7,020 bases of DNA, from the NCBI GenBank assembly GCA_019247335.1, contig JAFAPB010000061.1, positions 1 through 7,020 of the forward strand. Direction: 5' to 3'. A program made the position numbers and the translations under genes. This DNA comes from Candidatus Kaiserbacteria bacterium (GTDB lineage Bacteria; Patescibacteriota; Minisyncoccia; Phycocordibacterales; UBA2100). Shown in pieces: positions 1 through 4,758 of the stretch (the stretch's first letter is position 1; each line of letters starts with the position of its first letter). The notes below the pieces were generated by a model. The model searched no databases. It was not told the origin of the DNA and saw only the letters and a list, made by a program, of their open reading frames with translations.

Positions 1-177
1 GAGCGGTTGCGGTCGATAACGAATGGTCTCGACGTTTCCGTAGCGCGGCGTCTCCGGCTTCTTCGGGGCTGCGACACGGAACATACCGGCCGAGCGATCC
101 TCTCTCACACCCCTACCGAGCTGCCATTCATTGCTGCCCTTTTCGTACGTATGCGCAAACAAGTTAAGTTGATTCAT
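1..177 (-). CDS. Partial hypothetical protein, N-terminal 59 residues, with QLNLF motif
   Basis: Reading from ATG at 177 down to the window edge gives an uninterrupted frame of 59 codons with natural codon use. It begins MNQLNLFAHTYEKG and ends RYGNVETIRYRPQPL. I do not recognise the family. Residues 3-7 (QLNLF) resemble the bacterial sliding-clamp binding motif QL(S/D)LF, which would fit a DNA replication or repair role beside xth; this is inference from five residues. The gene is divergent from xth, with 88 bp between the two chosen starts. No Shine-Dalgarno precedes ATG 177. An internal ATG at 84 has AGAGAGGA about 12 nt upstream and is an alternative start. The rest of the gene lies outside the window. 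A weaker + strand frame over the same bases (from 7) lacks a signal or a recognisable product. Confidence 0.5.
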   Translation of the reverse strand, partial: MNQLNLFAHTYEKGSNEWQLGRGVREDRSAGMFRVAAPKKPETPRYGNVETIRYRPQPL

Positions 178-249
178 AGTGCACGCGAATTAGCTCGCTC
201 TATAGGTGTAAACCATAGAGCGTGACGCCATTATGAAGAAATCGCGGCG

Positions 250-258
250 TGGTATCCT
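250..258 (+). promoter_or_regulatory. Extended -10 (TGG-TATCCT) for xth, leaderless spacing
   Basis: TGG followed by TATCCT matches the extended -10 form TGn-TATAAT at four of six hexamer positions. The hexamer ends 7 nt before ATG 266, so transcription would start at or next to the start codon. No convincing -35 is seen. The call is supported mainly by the same arrangement at other genes in this window. Confidence 0.4.
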
Positions 259-265
259 CTGCCGC

Positions 266-1063
266 ATGCGGCTCGTCTCATGGAACGTCAACGGCATACG
301 GAGCGTACACAAAAAAGGCGCGCTCTCGCGATTCTTCGATGAATTGCAGCCGGATATCGCCTGCTTCCAAGAGACGAAAGCGGAGCAGCATCAATCGGAA
401 GTCGATCTGCCCGATTATTTCGAATATTGGCATTCGGCGAAGAAAAAAGGCTACAGCGGCACGGCGATTTTCTCAAAAACCGAGCCTTTGAGCGTTATTT
501 TGGGGCTTCCGAAGGACATCATCGAGAAACATCATATGGCCGATGACATGCATGGGGACCCTAATGATGAGGGGCGCGTCATTGCTGCGGAATTCGATGA
601 CTTTTATGTCGCCACCGTCTATACACCGAATTCCAAAGACGACTTGAGCCGTATCCCGCTCCGCCATAAGCTGTGGGACCCCGCCTTTTTGGCCTATATG
701 AAGCGTTTAGAGGAAGAAAAGCCGGTTATTTTCTGCGGTGATCTGAATGTCGCCCATACGCCGGACGATCTTGCAAATCCCAAGGCGAATGAAGGGCGTA
801 AGGGGTTCACCGAGGAGGAGCGCGAGGGTATCGATAAGATCATCAAGGCCGGGTTTGTCGACAGTTTCCGAATGTTCACGCAAGGTAACGGTCACTATTC
901 CTGGTGGAGCCATTTCTCAAATGCCCGCGAGCGCAACGTCGGTTGGCGTATCGACTACTTTTTTGTCAGCGAGGGGCTCTCGCCACTGGTTACCCGCGCC
1001 CGTATCCACGCGAATATCTACGGATCTGATCACTGCCCGGTCTCAATAGATCTCGATCTATAG
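266..1063 (+). CDS. xth: Exodeoxyribonuclease III (xth family AP endonuclease)
   Basis: A 265-residue protein of the exonuclease III/endonuclease-exonuclease-phosphatase family, the usual length for Xth. These cytoplasmic enzymes cut DNA 5' to abasic sites in base excision repair and also have 3'-5' exonuclease and 3'-phosphatase activity. All catalytic motifs are visible: SWNVNG (N7), QETK (E36), VYTPNS (Y119), GDLNVAH (D159, N161), WRIDYFFVS (D230) and GSDHCP (H256). The frame is open from an ATG at 233, but family members begin at MRLVSWN, so ATG 266 is chosen; an extended -10 lies 7 nt before it. No Shine-Dalgarno is present at either start. The gene stands alone, divergent from the partial gene at 1-177, and its transcript may run to the terminator at 1319-1377. 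Nothing appears truncated. Confidence 0.95.
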   Translation: MRLVSWNVNGIRSVHKKGALSRFFDELQPDIACFQETKAEQHQSEVDLPDYFEYWHSAKKKGYSGTAIFSKTEPLSVILGLPKDIIEKHHMADDMHGDPNDEGRVIAAEFDDFYVATVYTPNSKDDLSRIPLRHKLWDPAFLAYMKRLEEEKPVIFCGDLNVAHTPDDLANPKANEGRKGFTEEEREGIDKIIKAGFVDSFRMFTQGNGHYSWWSHFSNARERNVGWRIDYFFVSEGLSPLVTRARIHANIYGSDHCPVSIDLDL

Positions 1064-1071
1064 CCATTATT

Positions 1072-1161
1072 TAAAGGACACGGTAAGACTCGACAGATAT
1101 CCACAGGCTTTGTCCTTTACAGAGTCACTAAAGGACATATGATTATCCGCAGTCGTCCTTT
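1072..1161. repeat. Two tandem modules: DnaA-box-like site flanked by inverted AAAGGAC repeats
   Basis: Four copies of AAAGGAC occur in alternating orientation at 1073-1079 (+), 1112-1118 (-), 1130-1136 (+) and 1155-1161 (-). Between the first pair lies ATATCCACA (1097-1105) and between the second pair TTATCCGCA (1143-1151), each one base from the DnaA box TTATCCACA. The middle two copies also form an 8-bp inverted repeat (1112-1119/1129-1136). The motif recurs at 6053-6059, fused to a perfect DnaA box, and at 7013-7019. Its function is unknown; it looks like a protein-binding array rather than a transcript feature. Confidence 0.6.
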
Positions 1162-1318
1162 GAGCAATTCTTGTTACCTCTTTCAACGAGGTGCACATCG
1201 TACATTAGTACTACAAGTCTTAAATTTTTACGGATGCCTCCGCATCCGATTGGATTCACAGTACTTGTAAACGTGCGCATCGAGTTCTTTCAGGAAACAT
1301 CCGAATTGCTATACAAAG
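1162..1318 (+). other. Structured non-coding stretch between xth and its terminator
   Basis: No coding frame is supported here. Visible structure: ACCTC/GAGGT hairpin (1176-1180/1188-1192); an outer 7-bp inverted repeat TACAAGT/ACTTGTA (1212-1218/1263-1269) enclosing a perfect 7-bp hairpin CGGATGC-CTCC-GCATCCG (1231-1248). It may be the xth 3' UTR or an independent small RNA ending at the downstream terminator. It did not match the conserved cores of tmRNA, RNase P RNA or SRP RNA that I could recall. Confidence 0.4.
1288..1315 (+). promoter_or_regulatory. Candidate extended -10 promoter just before a terminator hairpin
   Basis: TTTCAG (1288-1293), a 16-bp spacer, then TGC-TATACA (1307-1315), which matches an extended -10 (five of six in the hexamer). 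A transcript from here would start near 1322 and consist almost only of the terminator hairpin 1319-1377, so it may be a short hairpin RNA or a chance match. Confidence 0.3.
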
Positions 1319-1377
1319 TCGCCTGACGCAGGCGGCCCCGAGAAATAGACGGGGGCCACCCCGTCAGGCGATTTTTT
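1319..1377 (+). terminator. Intrinsic terminator, + strand, convergent with the CCA enzyme gene
   Basis: Outer 9-bp stem TCGCCTGAC/GTCAGGCGA (1319-1327/1363-1371), inner stem GGCCCC/GGGGCC (1334-1339/1352-1357), then six T at 1372-1377. The T tract is on the + strand, so it mainly ends transcripts from xth or from the preceding non-coding stretch. The - strand side lacks a clean T run but may slow transcription leaving the CCA enzyme gene. Confidence 0.85.
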
Positions 1378-1379
1378 GT

Positions 1380-2858
1380 TTATTCGACGCGGTGTTTCGC
1401 GCGCAATTTCGATATCTCTGCGCGTTCTTCCTCCGCTTTGCGCTCCTTACCCCCTTCTCCCAGCGCCTTAAGCTCTTCGTCCGTCGCTTTTAAAAGAGCC
1501 GCTGCTCGGCTTTCAAGATAGTCGTCACTGTTCTTTCTAGGATCATCAAGTACTTCTTCAAGGAGCGCGTGTAGGATCCAGCCGATCCGCGGCCCAGGCG
1601 CTTCGCCGAGGTGCATGATCTTGGTACCGTCGATCTTCAGCATGGCGACCGATATCGGGTCGCGCATTGCCTCATCAACCATCGACATATATTTGCGTAG
1701 GCGAAACGGATGTTCTTTGGGGCGACCCGTGCCGATACGATCGCAGACGCGCAGATTCAAAAGATCCATAATATGCTCGGTGCCGACACGCGCGATAACG
1801 CGACGCACGGCCGCGAGCGTAACGACGTCTGGGTCTGAAAAAAACATGTGCCATCGTACGAGCGCCACTACCCGTTCTGTAAGATCTTTCGGGAATTTCA
1901 GGTCCTGCAAAATTCGCTTTGCCATTTTTGCGGAAACCACGTCATGGCCATGAAAGGTCCAATCGTTCTTATCGTCAGACCAAACGCGGGTCGCCGGCTT
2001 GCCGATATCGTGCAAAAGCGCTGCAAGACGGACCTCGAGGGACCATCCTTTATCGGCCGCATGCTGGAGGCTTCGCATCAGATGTTCGAATACATCGAAG
2101 GAGTGCGCCTGATTCTGTGCGCAACCGATCCCTTCTTCGAGTTCGGGAATAATGTAGCGTAAAAGGCCCAATTTTTGCGCCAAATAGAGCGCCTGCATGG
2201 GGCGCGGGCTCTCGACGATGCGTACCAATTCATCGCGTACCCGCTCGCGAGAGATCTTGGCAAGCTGGGCCGCATTGCCGGCGATGCCAGCGGCGGTCTG
2301 GGCATCAATGACGAAATCGAGCTCGGCCGCGATACGGATCGCACGAAGGGTCCGGAGCGCGTCCTCGGCGAAACGCTTCCCAGGCTCGCCGACGCTTGCC
2401 ACGACTTTGCGCTCGAGATCGATGCGCCCGTTGTGCCGATCGACGATCTCGCCCGTCGTCGGATCGTATGCGATCGCATTGATCGTAAAATCGCGTCGTT
2501 CGAGATCATCAGCGAGTGTATCGCTGAACTTCACATCGTCAGGGTGTCGCGCATTGGAATATGCGCCTTCTATGCGATACGGCGTGACTTCTATAACTTT
2601 GAGGCGTGGATCGGCCGAATCGGTGACCACGCCGACCGTGCCGTAATCATTTTCGTAAAAGGTCTCCGGAAAGAGCGCCTGTATCGCTTCCGGGCGCGCA
2701 TTGGTTGTTACGTCCCAATCCTTCGGCTCGCGATTCAGTAGCAGATCGCGAACACATCCGCCGACGAGGTACGCCTCATAGCCGGCGCCCTTGAGCGCGT
2801 CGACAACGCCGCGGACAACGGACGGTACGGGAAGCTCCGCGGTTTTCATGGGAGGCAT
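1380..2858 (-). CDS. cca: CCA tRNA nucleotidyltransferase / poly(A) polymerase family, with HD domain
   Basis: A 492-residue class II nucleotidyltransferase that adds or repairs the 3' CCA of tRNA. The nucleotidyltransferase head shows GGCVRD (33-38), the metal-binding pair DWD (47-49), a third carboxylate in IEVTPYR (about E90), ERRDFTINA (120-128) and the base-templating EDALR (165-169). It is followed by an HD phosphohydrolase domain with HSFDVFEH (252-259), LLHDIGKP (281-288), FHGHD (302-306) and RWH (335-337). The C-terminus is a charged, probably helical tail (about 455-492). Poly(A) polymerases share this fold, but the context favours CCA addition: tRNA-Arg and tRNA-Pro next door lack an encoded CCA. 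ATG 2858 is chosen because a TATAAT sits 8 nt upstream, suggesting a leaderless message; ATG 2849 is possible. The gene stops 3 bp from a + strand terminator. Confidence 0.93.
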   Translation of the reverse strand: MPPMKTAELPVPSVVRGVVDALKGAGYEAYLVGGCVRDLLLNREPKDWDVTTNARPEAIQALFPETFYENDYGTVGVVTDSADPRLKVIEVTPYRIEGAYSNARHPDDVKFSDTLADDLERRDFTINAIAYDPTTGEIVDRHNGRIDLERKVVASVGEPGKRFAEDALRTLRAIRIAAELDFVIDAQTAAGIAGNAAQLAKISRERVRDELVRIVESPRPMQALYLAQKLGLLRYIIPELEEGIGCAQNQAHSFDVFEHLMRSLQHAADKGWSLEVRLAALLHDIGKPATRVWSDDKNDWTFHGHDVVSAKMAKRILQDLKFPKDLTERVVALVRWHMFFSDPDVVTLAAVRRVIARVGTEHIMDLLNLRVCDRIGTGRPKEHPFRLRKYMSMVDEAMRDPISVAMLKIDGTKIMHLGEAPGPRIGWILHALLEEVLDDPRKNSDDYLESRAAALLKATDEELKALGEGGKERKAEEERAEISKLRAKHRVE

Positions 2859-2895
2859 TGTAGTGCATTATAGACGCGACGCTCTCGTGGTGAAA
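2846..2895. promoter_or_regulatory. Overlapping divergent promoters for the CCA enzyme (-) and tRNA-Arg (+)
   Basis: On the - strand, TATAAT (2872-2867) with a weak -35 TTTCAC (2895-2890) 17 bp upstream; the hexamer ends 8 nt before the CCA enzyme ATG. On the + strand the same TATA core reads TATAGA (2869-2874) and ends 6 nt before the first base of tRNA-Arg at 2881. Both genes would then start transcription at or beside their first functional base. No good + strand -35 is visible, and the - strand -35 falls inside the tRNA gene. Confidence 0.5.
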
Positions 2896-2952
2896 CGGAT
2901 ATCACGGCAGTCTTCGGAACTGCTATTCCAGGTTCGAATCCTGGCGAGAGCA
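2881..2952 (+). tRNA. tRNA-Arg, anticodon TCG, no encoded CCA
   Basis: Cloverleaf: acceptor GCTCTCG/CGAGAGC fully paired, D arm with GTG/CAC, anticodon stem GCAGT/ACTGC around the loop CTTCGGA, which gives anticodon TCG (reads CGA and related CGN codons), and T arm CCAGG-TTCGAAT-CCTGG. The discriminator is A at 2952 and the next bases are TTG, so CCA must be added by the enzyme encoded next door. A TATAGA hexamer 6 nt before base 1 suggests transcription may start at the mature 5' end. Confidence 0.93.
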
Positions 2953-2961
2953 TTGGGTAGT

Positions 2962-2989
2962 GCAAAAGGCGCCTTGCGGCGCCTTTTGC
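2962..2989. terminator. Bidirectional hairpin terminator between convergent tRNA genes
   Basis: Perfect 12-bp stem GCAAAAGGCGCC/GGCGCCTTTTGC (2962-2973/2978-2989) with loop TTGC. The stem itself supplies a T run on each strand, so it can end both tRNA-Arg (+) and tRNA-Pro (-), which face each other here. Confidence 0.75.
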
Positions 2990-2994
2990 GATTG

Positions 2995-3066
2995 TTCCGG
3001 GAGGAGGGATCGAACCTCCGACGCCAAGTTCCGAACTTGGTGCTCTGCCGTCTGAGCTATCCCGGC
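2995..3066 (-). tRNA. tRNA-Pro, anticodon CGG, no encoded CCA, odd 1:72 pair
   Basis: Read on the - strand: acceptor GCCGGGA with TCCCGGA, D arm GCTC/GAGC, anticodon stem CCAAG/CTTGG around TTCGGAA (anticodon CGG, reads CCG), T arm GGAGG-TTCGATC-CCTCC, discriminator A at 2995. CCA is not encoded. Six acceptor pairs are normal but position 1:72 is G-A (3066 and 2996), unlike the C1:G72 usual in bacterial tRNA-Pro. A strong hairpin directly adjoins the 5' end (3067-3090). Confidence 0.88.
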
Positions 3067-3090
3067 GCGATGGGTCCTAGTTCCCATCGC
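3067..3090. repeat. 8-bp inverted repeat abutting the 5' end of tRNA-Pro
   Basis: GCGATGGG (3067-3074) and CCCATCGC (3083-3090) pair perfectly around an 8-nt loop. The stem begins at the base next to tRNA-Pro position 1. With one bulged G, flanking CCGG bases on both sides (one set inside the tRNA acceptor strand) could lengthen it. Confidence 0.6.
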
Positions 3091-3312
3091 CCGGCGGTCC
3101 ATAGTTGCGTGTCATAGTGATTTGTTAGTCAGTAATACCAATTCCTACGCTGTCTTCCCCGTCTTCGGGCGGCGGCCCGTGGTTGAATCTATTTCTCATA
3201 CCCGCAGTGAACTGTTAATCGCACGCTACCTAGTAATTCGGCGGTCCGTTGTTGTTATTTATCATAAACAGTCGCAGCATATACACAGGGTAATTAATGT
3301 CAAAGACTACTG
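3091..3312. other. Intergenic stretch without a supported gene; one diverged direct repeat
   Basis: No convincing coding frame. A 16-nt direct repeat, CGGCGGTCC(A/G)T(A/T)GTTG, lies at 3092-3107 and 3239-3254 (14 of 16 identical, offset 147). GTCAGTA (3128-3134) and TACTGAC (3308-3314) are inverted copies. The short hairpin CGGGC-GGCG-GCCCG is also present near 3166-3179. The only open frame (3122-3313) starts at TTG, has no ribosome site and no recognisable features. Confidence 0.45.
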
Positions 3313-3381
3313 ACAAACTATATGTGGAAAAGTAGTTTTTGGCTCTATATAGAGCCATATTTGACACAAAATGTAGTTTGT
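3313..3381. repeat. Nested inverted repeats centred on an 18-bp perfect palindrome (operator-like)
   Basis: TGGCTCTAT-ATAGAGCCA (3340-3357) is a perfect 18-bp palindrome. Around it ACAAACTA (3313-3320) and TAGTTTGT (3374-3381) form an outer perfect 8-bp inverted repeat. TGTGGAAAA (3323-3331) is one base from a DnaA box. The array lies directly before and across a promoter (TTGACA at 3361), so a dimeric regulator binding here would control the unit that follows. Confidence 0.55.
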
Positions 3382-3391
3382 TTTGTATAAC
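3361..3391 (+). promoter_or_regulatory. Promoter TTGACA / TATAAC for the 3398-3781 unit
   Basis: A perfect -35 TTGACA (3361-3366) and a -10 TATAAC (3386-3391, five of six). The spacer is 19 bp, longer than the ideal 17. The predicted start is near 3398, at the hairpin CACTTTAG-AATA-CTAAAGTG (3397-3416). Confidence 0.6.
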
Positions 3392-3396
3392 ATATC

Positions 3397-3416
3397 CACT
3401 TTAGAATACTAAAGTG
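3397..3416 (+). repeat. 8-bp hairpin at the predicted transcript start
   Basis: CACTTTAG (3397-3404) and CTAAAGTG (3409-3416) with loop AATA. Placed at the predicted +1, it would form a 5'-end stem-loop, which commonly protects transcripts, or alternatively act as a DNA operator. Confidence 0.5.
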
Positions 3417-3469
3417 ATTGCCAATTCTGATTGACTATGATAGCCTGTCTGCAGGAGTGAGCCGCAAAC

Positions 3470-3643
3470 GTGGCGACCTCTCGGGTGATGAAAAGCCTGC
3501 CTGGGGATGTCCCCGAAGAGGTTTACGAAAAGGAAGGTGCAGTCATGCACAAACTCACGTCGCTCGCGAACGCGAGCAAGGAAGTGATTCGTCAGATCGG
3601 CGACGACATTACGCCGAAGCCACCGAGTATCGGGGACGACTAG
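3470..3643 (+). CDS. Small hypothetical protein, 57 aa
   Basis: A GTG-started frame with coding-like composition: about 70 percent G+C at codon position 3, about 40 percent at position 2, and G-rich position 1. The product is polar and probably helical in the middle (VPEEVYEKEGAVMHKLTSLA), ending KPPSIGDD. I recognise no family. AGGAG at 3453-3457 lies 12 nt before the GTG, a little far; an in-frame TGA just upstream (3458-3460) limits the start, and ATG 3488 is the only close alternative. The gene sits in its own unit between a TTGACA promoter and an intrinsic terminator. Several hairpins fall inside it (ACCTCTCGGG with CCCG-A-AGAGGT at 3476-3485/3512-3522; 3537-3550; 3562-3577), so a structured RNA that happens to be open is the main alternative. 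Confidence 0.55.
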   Translation: MATSRVMKSLPGDVPEEVYEKEGAVMHKLTSLANASKEVIRQIGDDITPKPPSIGDD

Positions 3644-3734
3644 GCGCCATTGATCGGCGCGTCTGACCGGGGGTATTAATCCCCAGCCAGGCATCACCCG
3701 GAAATCCACCTCTAAAAAGCGGCGAGGTGCACAT
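3644..3734 (+). other. Structured 3' region of the 3398-3781 unit
   Basis: Hairpins follow the 57-aa ORF: GCGCC/GGCGC (3644-3648/3656-3660), a GGGG/CCCC stem within about 3668-3684, and CACCTC/GAGGTG (3707-3712/3724-3729). The last ends in CGAGGTGCACAT (3723-3734), a 12-mer also found at 1187-1198 at the 3' side of a similar ACCTC/GAGGT hairpin. Confidence 0.4.
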
Positions 3735-3740
3735 GAACAC

Positions 3741-3781
3741 GGGGGTCCAGCAATTGCTCGCTGTTGACCCCCATTTCTTTT
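3741..3781 (+). terminator. Intrinsic terminator, + strand
   Basis: GGGGGTC/GACCCCC (3741-3747/3766-3772) continued by CAGC/GCTG (3748-3751/3760-3763) with a 2-nt bulge, then TTTCTTTT (3774-3781). The T tract is on the + strand, so it ends the unit starting near 3398; the hairpin also lies just past the stop of the convergent TrmB-family gene. Confidence 0.75.
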
Positions 3782-3787
3782 GCCTGA

Positions 3788-4531
3788 TTATTTCGTCGGT
3801 CGCTCTCCGCTTCCCCAAAGGAAATCGAATATCAAACGCACGCTCATCGCCATCTGTTTGTTTTCAATAACGAGTGCAAAAGGACTCCCCTCCAGTGAGA
3901 AAATAGCGACCTTGTCATCAAAGATTCGTATATCAATGATGATCGGGAGATTCTTCACGAAGCGCCGGTCGCTCAATTTGCCGCGCGCGGAATCAAAATA
4001 TTGCTTGTTGGTGTAGATAGCTCGGGAGCGAATGCCGACCTGCGCGCGACGGTTGGTATAGTCGTCGAGTTCCTTTTCGTTGTAGAGCCGCGACATGTTG
4101 TTGGATGAGAAAATGACGAGGAGCTCTTTGTTCTTGGCAGAAAGTATTTCTTCGCGCACTCCGGTGATCCCTTCTTTCCCGGGGAAAAATCGAACGACCG
4201 GTCGCTCGCCGGCGCCCTCGAATTGCTGCACAAGGCCGGGAAGGAGCGTGTCGAGAAGGGTTTCTTTTGCTTCAAGATCACCTTTTTGTTTGATGATGAG
4301 GCGGCGCAAGATCTCGGGCGATTCGGGGCAAAAATGCGTCTTCTTGCCATGCTCGTGCATGCTGATCAGCCCTTTTTGCATAAGCGATTCGAGCTGCACG
4401 TAGGTCGTCGATCGATTGACCTGCGCTTGCTTCGCGAGTTTTTCGGCGGTCGTTTCCCCTAGCTCAAGCGCGGCCATATAGACCCGTGCTTCCTTCTCTG
4501 ACAAGCCAATATCCTGTAATTCCTTAAGCAT
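3788..4531 (-). CDS. TrmB-family transcriptional regulator
   Basis: A 247-residue protein with an N-terminal winged helix-turn-helix (about 1-65: LSEKEARVYMAALELGETT, then AEKLAKQAQVNRSTTYVQLESLMQKGLI), a charged helical linker (about 72-105), and a C-terminal TrmB-type effector domain (about 111-240, with VVRFFPGKEGITGVREEIL). TrmB proteins are DNA-binding repressors or activators; archaeal members sense sugars, while the ligands of bacterial ones are mostly unknown. No ligand is inferred here. No metabolic operon adjoins it, so the target may be itself, the tRNA-Gly transcript upstream, or a distant locus. ATG 4531 is supported by TGA-TACGAT ending 6 nt before it (leaderless spacing). It is the usual family length and appears intact. 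It lies 54 bp downstream of tRNA-Gly on the same strand and could be co-transcribed with it. Confidence 0.87.
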   Translation of the reverse strand: MLKELQDIGLSEKEARVYMAALELGETTAEKLAKQAQVNRSTTYVQLESLMQKGLISMHEHGKKTHFCPESPEILRRLIIKQKGDLEAKETLLDTLLPGLVQQFEGAGERPVVRFFPGKEGITGVREEILSAKNKELLVIFSSNNMSRLYNEKELDDYTNRRAQVGIRSRAIYTNKQYFDSARGKLSDRRFVKNLPIIIDIRIFDDKVAIFSLEGSPFALVIENKQMAMSVRLIFDFLWGSGERPTK

Positions 4532-4537
4532 TGAGTC

Positions 4538-4546
4538 ATCGTATCA
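4538..4546 (-). promoter_or_regulatory. Extended -10 (TGA-TACGAT) for the TrmB-family gene
   Basis: On the - strand TGA (4546-4544) is followed by TACGAT (4543-4538), four of six to TATAAT. It ends 6 nt before the ATG, placing the start of transcription at the start codon. No clear -35 is seen. Confidence 0.4.
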
Positions 4547-4585
4547 CGACTCGCTCTAAATTTGTTAGCGCTCACTGACACGTTT

Positions 4586-4659
4586 TGGTGCGGGTAGGGA
4601 GAATCGAACTCCCATCATCTGATTGGCAACCAGATGTTCTACCATTGAACCATACCCGC
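4586..4659 (-). tRNA. tRNA-Gly, anticodon GCC, CCA encoded
   Basis: Read on the - strand: acceptor GCGGGTA/TACCCGC, D arm GTTC/GAAC with AATGGTA loop, anticodon stem TCTGG/TCAGA (one G-T pair) around TTGCCAA (anticodon GCC), T arm GGGAG-TTCGATT-CTCCC. The discriminator is A (4589) followed by an encoded CCA (4588-4586), unlike the other two tRNAs here. Bacterial tRNA-Gly usually has U73, so A73 is slightly unusual. Confidence 0.93.
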
Positions 4660-4730
4660 ATTCTTCGAACTGCGTCAATCGGACCGTGCTCGCATTCTGC
4701 CCGACCTCTGCTGCTTTCGAATGCAGAGCG

Positions 4731-4758
4731 ATTATACCCTATCGAATTTCGGCAGCAA
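4731..4758 (-). promoter_or_regulatory. Promoter for tRNA-Gly (TTGCTG / TATAAT)
   Basis: On the - strand TTGCTG (4758-4753), a 16-bp spacer, and a perfect TATAAT (4736-4731). It begins right after the stop codon of the membrane-protein gene. The implied leader of about 65 nt contains CTCTGC/GCAGAG, a 6-bp inverted repeat, so this tRNA would need 5' processing. Confidence 0.6.

Noticed and set aside
7..225. 72-aa + strand ORF
   Set aside because: TTG start, no ribosome site or promoter, no family features; the - strand frame from 177 looks better.
2175..2741. 188-aa + strand ORF
   Set aside because: Antisense shadow of the CCA enzyme gene, whose motifs on the - strand are complete.
3122..3313. 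63-aa + strand ORF
   Set aside because: TTG start, no ribosome site, overlaps the repeat-containing intergenic DNA, no recognisable sequence.
3401..3709. 102-aa - strand ORF
   Set aside because: Antisense to the 57-aa ORF unit; Arg/Trp-rich composition, and promoter and terminator both point to the + strand.
3398..3781. tmRNA, RNase P RNA or SRP RNA
   Set aside because: No tRNA-like ends with a TTCGA T-loop, no GAGGAAAGTC core and no GGTCAGG-TCCGGAAGG-type core could be found on either strand.
3733..3870. 45-aa ORF starting at ATG 3733 after GAGGTGCAC (possible leader peptide)
   Set aside because: It runs through the terminator stem and then antisense into the TrmB-family gene; GAGG is part of a hairpin repeated elsewhere without an ATG.
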